DNA of 11,624 bases. It comes from an uncultured Eggerthellaceae bacterium. GTDB taxonomy: Bacteria > Actinomycetota > Coriobacteriia > Coriobacteriales > Eggerthellaceae. The stretch lies in the NCBI GenBank assembly GCA_934631995.1, contig CAKTYF010000060.1:1-11624 (forward strand), read 5' to 3'. Under the pieces are notes generated by a model. It was not told where the DNA came from and did no database searches. It was given only the letters and a program-made list of their open reading frames with translations. Position 1 is the first letter of the stretch. Every line of letters starts with the position of its first letter. Below, piece by piece: positions 6,326 to 11,624 of the stretch. A program made the position numbers and the translations under genes.

Positions 6326-7526
6326 GCAGCTCACTCCCTGTTTTCAACGCAGTTTCGAAATCGTCTTCCGACGAACCCTCTGCGCTACCATGCGACACGT
6401 TCTCGGACGCGCCGCGTTGGCCGCCCCCCAACGCACCCTCCGGCGCACCTTCCAACTCATCCTTCAGGGCCATAAGCTCGGCATACTGGGCATCGGACAG
6501 CACAATTTCTTGCTCCGCGTTTTCCGTCACGTTCTCTGAAGTGTCGCACGAAGCCTGCGCTCCCGCCGCAGCCCCCAAAAGCCGCTCGCCCGGAAGGCGC
6601 ACGGCTTCGCCGCTTGCTTTAAGTGCCCCCACCAGCTCGTTATATCGCTCTTGATATTCGGCCTCGCTATAAAACGCAGCAACGTCAACAGCAATGAAAA
6701 AATGCCCGTTGCGCGATGGCGCCTCTGTATTGCCCAGCGGCTTCACCTGGCCCGCAAACGCCGATCCGGTCAAAAGACCCGCGAAATAATCAACCATAAG
6801 CGCAAGGCCGTATCCCTTTGCGCCGCCAACAGGAAGAAGCGCACCGGCAAGCGCCTCTTTCGGATTCGACGTGGGATTTCCTGCGGTATCTACCGCCCAA
6901 TCCTGCGGAATAGCTTCCTGGTTTTTCAGTGCCAAACGGATCTTCGAGCGCGCCGCCACGGTAGATGCCATATCAAAAATTATCGGCGAACAATCAGCGC
7001 CACCATTCGCACCGTCCGCGGCACCCACACCCGGAGCAGCGAAGCATAAAGGATTCGTGCCTAAAACCGGAACAGAAGCACCGGGAGCCACTAAAGCGGG
7101 CGAAGCATTGGCCATTACCAGACTGGCAACACCTTGCTCAGCCGCCAGCAAGCCATAATACCCCGCTGCGCCAAAATTATTGGAATTGCGCACACCAACT
7201 GCGGAAATACCGAATGTCTTTGCTTTTTGAACAGCAAGTTTCACCGCATGCACAGCCGCAATTTGCCCAAAACCATTGCATGCATCCAAAACTGCAAGGG
7301 CGCCTTTGTCGGAAACGATAACGGGCTGGGCTTGCGGATCAATCGTCCCCGCCTGAATGTTCTTCCAGTAAAGCGGCAAGCGCGTTACGCCATGCGTTGT
7401 TTTCCCACGCACGTCGGCATACGCCATAGAGTCCCACAAGATTTCAGCATCGGAAGGCCGCACACCCATAGCGTGCAACAGGTCCTTCGCAAAAATCTCA
7501 AGTTGTGCCGCGGGTATCTTTTTCAT
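6309..7526 (-). CDS. Malate/L-lactate dehydrogenase family (Ldh_2) NAD(P)-dependent 2-hydroxyacid dehydrogenase with long C-terminal tail
   Basis: The core (about 1-315) has the motifs of the family that includes malate, ureidoglycolate and sulfolactate dehydrogenases: YADVRGKTTHGVTRLP with the active-site His45, RNSNNFGAAGYY (113-124), LGTNPLCFAAP (155-165), FDMAST (184-189), GGAKGYGLALMVDYFAGLLTG (234-254), NGHFFIAVD (273-281) and RLPGER (310-315), where family members normally end. The family interconverts 2-hydroxy and 2-oxo acids with NAD(P)H. Residues 316-405 are an extra tail rich in Ala, Glu, Ser and Gly with a short helical part (YAELMALKDELEG). ATG 7526 has GAGGG seven bases upstream and lies 18 bases after the U32-like stop. 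Substrate is not determined; neighbours suggest a C4-C6 hydroxy-acid such as malate or an alkylmalate. Confidence 0.92.
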   Translation of the reverse strand: MKKIPAAQLEIFAKDLLHAMGVRPSDAEILWDSMAYADVRGKTTHGVTRLPLYWKNIQAGTIDPQAQPVIVSDKGALAVLDACNGFGQIAAVHAVKLAVQKAKTFGISAVGVRNSNNFGAAGYYGLLAAEQGVASLVMANASPALVAPGASVPVLGTNPLCFAAPGVGAADGANGGADCSPIIFDMASTVAARSKIRLALKNQEAIPQDWAVDTAGNPTSNPKEALAGALLPVGGAKGYGLALMVDYFAGLLTGSAFAGQVKPLGNTEAPSRNGHFFIAVDVAAFYSEAEYQERYNELVGALKASGEAVRLPGERLLGAAAGAQASCDTSENVTENAEQEIVLSDAQYAELMALKDELEGAPEGALGGGQRGASENVSHGSAEGSSEDDFETALKTGSELHEQGL

Positions 7527-7544
7527 ACCGTTGCCCTCACGCCA

Positions 7545-8453
7545 CTAGCGCCACGCAAGAGAGCCTTGCGGCGAAGCAACTGCATCGGGATAATATTGGT
7601 CAATCATACGCTTGACCAGCGCAATCTGTTTCGCGCGCTGGGCAGCTTGCGCCTCGGTTGTGTCCCAGCTGTGCGACTGTGCAACGCTTCCACCCGTTTT
7701 CAAGTAAATCGGCGCGCCCACGCGAATCATTTCAGGCACCTCATAATGACGAATGAAGCCACCAGAGCTTGCAGGGTTCTCCGTATGAACGTCCAGAGGA
7801 ACACTAATCGCCTGACGCATTGCTGCAAGCATTTGCAACTGAATGTCGCGCACCGGATTGATGCTATCGGCGCCAATGCTTTCCATAAGGCGCGCTGAAC
7901 AAGGGTTTCCCACACCCGCATGCGCGCTGATCTTGAAGTGGCAATCGGCAGGAACTTCACCTGCTTTACGCGCTTCGTTGAGCGCCCACAAACAACCTTC
8001 GTCGTACACCATAAAGCCGCGAACACCAAAATGCGCCGCACGCTTGACTTCTTCGATGGCGCGAATAATCTGCTCCTGCCCGCGTAAACGATACCCAATG
8101 CGCTTGCCTTCTTCGGTTTTAGCCGTTGCCGAAGTATCGGTTGTTGCGCGCGGACCAATCGCCAAAATAAGCTGGACCTGGTGTTTTTTCGCCAACGCAA
8201 CCATCTGCTCAATCTCGGAATCAAGCAGAAGCATAATGCCTTTCGTCTGCGTCACGCGATGAATGGCAACGCCGTAATGCGCTGTGCTCTCAAGCAGCGC
8301 GCGCATAGCGGCGGGTCCTTGAATACCCGGGGCCTCGAAACGATACTGTCCGCCGTCGGAGAAACGCTTTTCGCTAGTAGGAAGCTCATAGGCATCACCA
8401 CCCGGCAACCCCAAGCGCTCCAAAAACGCACGTGTTTCGTCCATGCTAGTCAT
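7545..8453 (-). CDS. U32-peptidase-like TIM-barrel protein, function unknown
   Basis: The 302-residue frame is chosen from ATG 8453, seven bases after AAGGGG; a GTG at 8459 extends it but is one base from the Shine-Dalgarno. The sequence alternates strands and helices like a TIM barrel: VQLILAIGP (93-101), GVRGFMVYDEG (143-153), HFKISAHAGVGNP (172-184), GADSINPVRD (194-203), VPLDVHTENP (218-227) and APIYLKTGG (247-255). Conserved charged and polar residues at strand ends (Asp151, Glu152, His178, Asp221, His223, Glu225, Lys252) look like an active site. The overall look resembles proteins annotated as peptidase family U32, which are often not peptidases, but I do not recognise a characterised member. 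It lies between the MmgE/PrpD and Ldh_2 genes, 11 and 18 bases from them, so it likely acts on the same carboxylic-acid substrate. Confidence 0.6.
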   Translation of the reverse strand: MTSMDETRAFLERLGLPGGDAYELPTSEKRFSDGGQYRFEAPGIQGPAAMRALLESTAHYGVAIHRVTQTKGIMLLLDSEIEQMVALAKKHQVQLILAIGPRATTDTSATAKTEEGKRIGYRLRGQEQIIRAIEEVKRAAHFGVRGFMVYDEGCLWALNEARKAGEVPADCHFKISAHAGVGNPCSARLMESIGADSINPVRDIQLQMLAAMRQAISVPLDVHTENPASSGGFIRHYEVPEMIRVGAPIYLKTGGSVAQSHSWDTTEAQAAQRAKQIALVKRMIDQYYPDAVASPQGSLAWR

Positions 8454-8464
8454 AAACACACCCC

Positions 8465-9808
8465 TTATCGTAGCAACAATAGCGCAGCAGCCACGCTACC
8501 AGCCTTTATTGCAGCCAAAAAACCCTGCGCCACTTCTTTCGGCAACGCGGAAGAAGCGCACAGCGTCAAGAATTTCTGCTCAAGCTCATCCGCCGTCAGC
8601 GGATTTTCCGGCTCGCCCTTGGCGTATTCAACGGCCTGCTCGAAAACAACGCCATCGGCCTGCTCCACGCGCATAATGCACCCGCGCCTATCGGGAAGCC
8701 ACGATGTCACCAGCAAATCGGGCACAACCGCCACTGTCTGTGCCAAGCGAACAAGCTTTTCATCGGCGCAACGCTCATCAGTAAAGGTAGAAGGAAGCAG
8801 CGGATACCCCAAAAGCGCCGCTGCAACACAAAACGGCGTGCTCATTTTCGCCGCGCTGCCATTCGCTGGCCGCTGGCAATCATGTCCGAATACGCCCAAG
8901 TCATACGTGCGAATTGAAACGCTTTTCACGGAATCCGCATTGAAACGCGGCTCCTTAGCAATCGCGCGCGCCGCATCGATTGCCGCATGGCAATGACGAC
9001 ATGCTGCATACGGCTTGCGGAACACACCTTGAATCAGGTACTCCCCTTCAGACGGAAGGAGAAGCTGTGGCTCTTGCGCATCTCCCGAAAACACACGCAA
9101 GAAGCCGCGCTTGCCTCCCAGAATATCCTCGGGCGGCTCGGGTTCCGCAGCCCCAAACTGCGCCGCCGCGTAGGCATCCATAGCCGCACGTCCCACGTTG
9201 TAGGGTTTCATCTGCGAGCCATCGTCCAGCACGCCCAAAAGGCCTGCTCCACTTGTTGCCGCAAGCGCAAGCGTGGCCCGCATCTGCTTTTCGGTATAAC
9301 CGCGCAACACGCCAATCGCAAGCGCGGCGCCTATCGTTCCACACGTGCCCGTACCATGAAATCCCTGCAGCTTATGATGCGGCTGAAGCGTTTGCCCCAA
9401 AATAATGGCAGCCTGGTACCCGCAAACAGCCGCCGCAATGAACCGCTGCCCATCGAAAGAGCCATCTGCCTCTGCCTCATCCCAAGCCGCTAAAAGGGCG
9501 GAAAAAATGGGCGCACCTAAGTGCATCATGGCGCGGCGGTGACCATCGTCAAGCTCTTCCCCGTGGGAAAATATGCCGTTGACCAGGCACGCCTGCAAAG
9601 GATTCGCCGTTTTGCCAAGGCCAAGCAACCGCGCGCTGCCCTCTGGCAATCCTTGCGCCACCTCGCGATACACCGATCGAGCAGACCCCGCGTATACACA
9701 CCCCACGTAATCGATCAAGCAATAACGCACCTGGTCAACCACTTCTGCGGGATATTTCGTTTTCGCCAGCTTGTCAATGTGGTCAAGCAGCGCCTGGGAA
9801 GCATTCAA
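8465..9808 (-). CDS. MmgE/PrpD family protein (2-methylcitrate dehydratase/aconitate decarboxylase-like)
   Basis: The 447-residue length and motifs fit MmgE/PrpD: CLIDYVGCVYAG (30-41), VNGIFSHGEELDD (76-88), MHLGAP (95-100), GFHGTGTCGTIGAA (149-162), FRKPYAACRHCHAAIDA (263-279), KMSTPFCVAAAL (321-332) and PENPLT (400-405). Known members dehydrate 2-methylcitrate, decarboxylate cis-aconitate or epimerise iminodisuccinate, all without a cofactor. Beside a class I fumarase and a 2-hydroxyacid dehydrogenase it may dehydrate or isomerise a hydroxy-di/tricarboxylic acid. The start is uncertain: TTG 9808 is the only usable start in frame after an in-frame TGA (9848-9850) and has no good Shine-Dalgarno, whereas an ATG at 9845 is in another frame and opens only 20 codons. 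The gene follows fumarase alpha by 46 bases, the widest gap in the operon. Confidence 0.9.
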   Translation of the reverse strand: MNASQALLDHIDKLAKTKYPAEVVDQVRYCLIDYVGCVYAGSARSVYREVAQGLPEGSARLLGLGKTANPLQACLVNGIFSHGEELDDGHRRAMMHLGAPIFSALLAAWDEAEADGSFDGQRFIAAAVCGYQAAIILGQTLQPHHKLQGFHGTGTCGTIGAALAIGVLRGYTEKQMRATLALAATSGAGLLGVLDDGSQMKPYNVGRAAMDAYAAAQFGAAEPEPPEDILGGKRGFLRVFSGDAQEPQLLLPSEGEYLIQGVFRKPYAACRHCHAAIDAARAIAKEPRFNADSVKSVSIRTYDLGVFGHDCQRPANGSAAKMSTPFCVAAALLGYPLLPSTFTDERCADEKLVRLAQTVAVVPDLLVTSWLPDRRGCIMRVEQADGVVFEQAVEYAKGEPENPLTADELEQKFLTLCASSALPKEVAQGFLAAIKAGSVAAALLLLR

Positions 9809-9854
9809 AAGAAAGTGTTCCGTTCTTTTTCGTTCGTTTTTCCATATTCAAGGG

Positions 9855-10916
9855 TTATTCTACTTTAGGTTCCCCCAGCAAATCAACGACCGCATGGCGC
9901 GGTTCAAAACAACAGCACGGACGCAGGCACGCAATGCGCACTCCGCTGGCGCGCTGAGGCCCCACCTTGACAAAGCTCGCTAAAACCGACGTATCGCCGC
10001 CCAAGCCTAAAGCGCCAATTCCCGCCTGGTTCACGCGCTCTGTAATGCGTTGTTCCAGGCTGGATTGCATATCAAAGTTGCCAAAAGCTTGCGCCTGTAG
10101 CATTAGGCTTGACGCCTCAAACGCAGAACGCCCAATGCCAATAGTCAACACGCACGGGGAACACCCCAGCTCACGCACCGCCTGTTTCGCCCATTCCACC
10201 AGCTCATCTTCAACCACTTTCGCACTATGTTGATGGAAGATACGCTGCGTTTTTCCGCGAATCGCAGGTCCGCCGCCGAACATGAGCACATGCAAACGCA
10301 GCGCCGATCCGGGCACGATCTTTATCGTCAAGGGTGCCGGTTCCAGCATCGCCGGGTCATCGCTCATGCCCGCGCTTTGAGCAAGCCGCTGCTCATCGGT
10401 ACCCAAAACAGCCATGGGCCGGCCAGGCAGCATGCGAAGCCCCTGGCGCACCCCTTGCTGAATTGCATCGAACAAACCCGCAGGAAGCGAAGTGGCGCTT
10501 CCCACCTCCAGCAGCAAGTGAGGAATGCCCGTGTCATCGCAAAGAGGCGAGCGATTTTCTTGCGCGACTTGGGCATTTTTGAGAACTTGCTCTAAAACCC
10601 ACCGCGCTTGGGGGTTGCTTTCGTTTTCGATAGCGCGCTCGTACGCACGTTTTTTATCATCGGAGAAGGTCGAACCCGCGCGCACCAACGCATCGGCCAC
10701 CCGCGATTCTATCGTACGCGTGCAGACACCGTTGCCGGCGAGTGGCTCGGCTGCGGCGGTCCCGGGCAAGGTCGCAGACGAAGGCGCCTGCGAATCCGCA
10801 GGCGCGGCATGCTCAGGCAAGGTTGCAACCTTGACAGCCGATGCGGCTCCCTTGCCTGTTGCGACTTCAGCTGCTTCAACGGTTTTCGCCTTGCCGCTCA
10901 CCTTAGTGTTTTTCAT
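9855..10916 (-). CDS. Class I (Fe-S) fumarase/tartrate dehydratase family, alpha subunit, with Ala-rich N-terminal extension
   Basis: From ATG 10916 the protein has 353 residues; the TtdA family is usually near 280-300. The start is fixed by AGGAGGTGA eight bases upstream and overlaps the beta-subunit stop by 14 bases. Residues 1 to about 65 are an odd low-complexity segment rich in Ala, Pro, Lys and Thr with an ATLP motif twice. The catalytic domain follows: LCDDTGIPH (Cys126), FGGGPAIRGKTQRI, LGCSPCVLTIGIGRSAFEAS (Cys252/Cys255), GALGLGGDTSVLASFVKVG, and ACLRPCCCFEPRHA (Cys330, Cys334-336). Three of these Cys should hold the [4Fe-4S] cluster that binds the hydroxyl of malate, tartrate or citramalate. 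The enzyme needs the beta subunit encoded just upstream and would be oxygen-sensitive. It acts in the cytoplasm; malate/fumarate, tartrate/oxaloacetate or citramalate/mesaconate are all possible reactions. Confidence 0.9.
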   Translation of the reverse strand: MKNTKVSGKAKTVEAAEVATGKGAASAVKVATLPEHAAPADSQAPSSATLPGTAAAEPLAGNGVCTRTIESRVADALVRAGSTFSDDKKRAYERAIENESNPQARWVLEQVLKNAQVAQENRSPLCDDTGIPHLLLEVGSATSLPAGLFDAIQQGVRQGLRMLPGRPMAVLGTDEQRLAQSAGMSDDPAMLEPAPLTIKIVPGSALRLHVLMFGGGPAIRGKTQRIFHQHSAKVVEDELVEWAKQAVRELGCSPCVLTIGIGRSAFEASSLMLQAQAFGNFDMQSSLEQRITERVNQAGIGALGLGGDTSVLASFVKVGPQRASGVRIACLRPCCCFEPRHAVVDLLGEPKVE

Positions 10917-11439
10917 ACAGCGACTCACCTCCTGCAGCCGCAATAATAACGGGGAAATCGTGCACTTTCAGGCGATTCATAGCTTCCATGCCCAGGTCGG
11001 CGCCAAATACCACTTCGCGCTCTTCTATGCATGCGTCAAAAAGCGCCGTAACGGGCGGCGTCACCGCATACACCGCGCCTTCGCGGCAGAGAGCATGCAC
11101 CGTTTCCTGATCAAGGGCACCTTTACCAATATGCATCAGAACCCCCTGTTTGGCCAAAGGAACCATGCTTTGCAAGATTTCCAGCTTATTGCTGCTGGTC
11201 GGACCCACGCCCGCCGGACTAACCGCCGTATGAAACACAGCGCTTCCCCGCAGGTCAGGACCACAATACGAAGGCTTTGCGCACGCCGCCACCAAACGGG
11301 GCAAAACAGCATCGCGTCCCGTATAAAGGAAGCCATCAAGAAGAAGCATGTCGCCCACCCGCAATGACTGAATTTCCTCTTCAGTAGCGGGAAGATGCAG
11401 CCGCTTCGGCTCCCTGAATGATTTCTGCTCCGTGTTCAT
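10903..11439 (-). CDS. Class I fumarase/tartrate dehydratase family, beta subunit
   Basis: The 178-residue frame starts at ATG 11439 behind GGAGAAGGA. Open frame continues upstream to the window edge, but that part is Arg/Gly-rich and unlike the family. Motifs match the TtdB/fumarase C-terminal domain: LRVGDMLLLDGFLYTGRDAVLPRL (26-49), VGPTSSNKLEILQSMVP (78-94), HIGKGAL (103-109), GAVYAVTPPVTALF (121-134), and GMEAMNRLKVHDFPVII (150-166). The TSSNK segment and the IGKGAL segment help form the active site together with the alpha subunit. The order beta then alpha is the reverse of the E. coli ttdAB operon. It is the first clearly recognised gene of the minus-strand operon. Confidence 0.9.
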   Translation of the reverse strand: MNTEQKSFREPKRLHLPATEEEIQSLRVGDMLLLDGFLYTGRDAVLPRLVAACAKPSYCGPDLRGSAVFHTAVSPAGVGPTSSNKLEILQSMVPLAKQGVLMHIGKGALDQETVHALCREGAVYAVTPPVTALFDACIEEREVVFGADLGMEAMNRLKVHDFPVIIAAAGGESLYEKH

Positions 11440-11624
11440 GGTTCCTTCTCCGCCCAATCTCCAAGCTTGCCTTCGCGGCGCCGGCCTTTGCGGTCCGCGT
11501 TCGCAACCCGAACCGTTGCATTCGCGACCAGCCACCGTTGTTCTGCCCGAAAGCTCACCTTGCGGTCGCTTCTTCTGTCGGCACCCGTACTTACGCGTCC
11601 ACCGCCATTTTCGCGGCGCCGGCC
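11440..11624 (-). other. Leader of the fumarase operon; possible tails of an upstream gene
   Basis: These 185 GC-rich bases hold no recognised gene. On the minus strand one frame gives AGAAKMAVDA and a TAA at 11591-11593, which looks like a natural C-terminus of an upstream gene. A second frame is open from the edge to a TGA at 11438-11440 that overlaps the beta-subunit start as ATGA, a common coupling arrangement, but its product is Arg-rich with GRRRE twice. The third frame simply extends the beta subunit upstream. I favour the first, with a leader of about 150 bases carrying the promoter, but no clear -10/-35 is seen. Confidence 0.35.
11472..11624. repeat. 15-bp direct repeat pair TTCGCGGCGCCGGCC
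   Basis: TTCGCGGCGCCGGCC occurs at 11472-11486 and again at 11610-11624, 138 bp (46 codons) apart; the second copy touches the window edge and may continue. It contains the palindrome GGCGCC. In the coupled frame both copies read GRRRE. It may be a small duplication of the preceding gene's 3' end or a chance match in GC-rich DNA. Confidence 0.45.

Noticed and set aside
7134..7898. Plus-strand 254-residue open frame
   Set aside because: It is antisense to Ldh_2 and the U32-like gene, with His/Arg/Asn-rich shadow composition.

Overview
The window looks like part of a mid-GC (roughly 55% by eye) anaerobic actinobacterial chromosome of the Coriobacteriia, most plausibly Eggerthellaceae. The basis is the kind of genes present: a Tat-exported, heme-less FAD reductase of the fumarate/urocanate reductase type, an S-layer-homology (SLH) protein with a cohesin-like domain, and a two-subunit class I fumarase. 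The genus cannot be fixed from the sequence alone.

Layout. Positions 1-1276 (minus) hold the first 425 residues of the exported FAD reductase; its C-terminus is off the window. A gene-free divergent region (1277-1991) follows, containing two identical-core palindromes ACCCA-N3-TGGGT exactly 33 bp apart and a pair of 12-bp direct repeats; it should control the reductase and a small PGPGW-type membrane protein (1992-2423, plus). Next is the secreted cohesin-like/SLH protein (2659-3783, plus), with an AT-rich promoter region, a leader hairpin and its own terminator. At 3857-4034 lies a 178-bp element bounded by 33-bp inverted repeats (32 of 33 matching). It ends inside the 3' end of the opposing flippase gene and supplies that gene's last codons and stop.

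From 11439 down to 4022 (minus) runs one compact probable operon of seven genes: fumarase beta, fumarase alpha, MmgE/PrpD protein, U32-peptidase-like TIM-barrel protein, malate/lactate-dehydrogenase-family enzyme (Ldh_2), polysaccharide pyruvyl transferase, and Wzx-type flippase. Stops and starts overlap (beta/alpha, dehydrogenase/pyruvyl transferase) or lie 9-46 nt apart. The first five look like a cytoplasmic route for a hydroxy-di/tricarboxylic acid (dehydration/hydration plus NAD(P)-linked oxidoreduction). The last two are cell-envelope glycan genes.

The most interesting reading is that the pyruvyl transferase/flippase pair sits next to, and convergent with, an SLH-protein gene. In Bacillus anthracis the csaAB pair (flippase plus pyruvyl transferase) makes the pyruvylated wall polymer that SLH domains bind. 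Here that module appears in an actinobacterium, fused to a carboxylic-acid operon. The substrates of the enzymes, and whether the wall polymer is really pyruvylated, are inference.

Several starts were chosen by Shine-Dalgarno spacing and are shorter than the longest open frame (fumarase beta and alpha, U32-like protein, pyruvyl transferase). No tRNA, rRNA, CRISPR array or transposase gene was seen.
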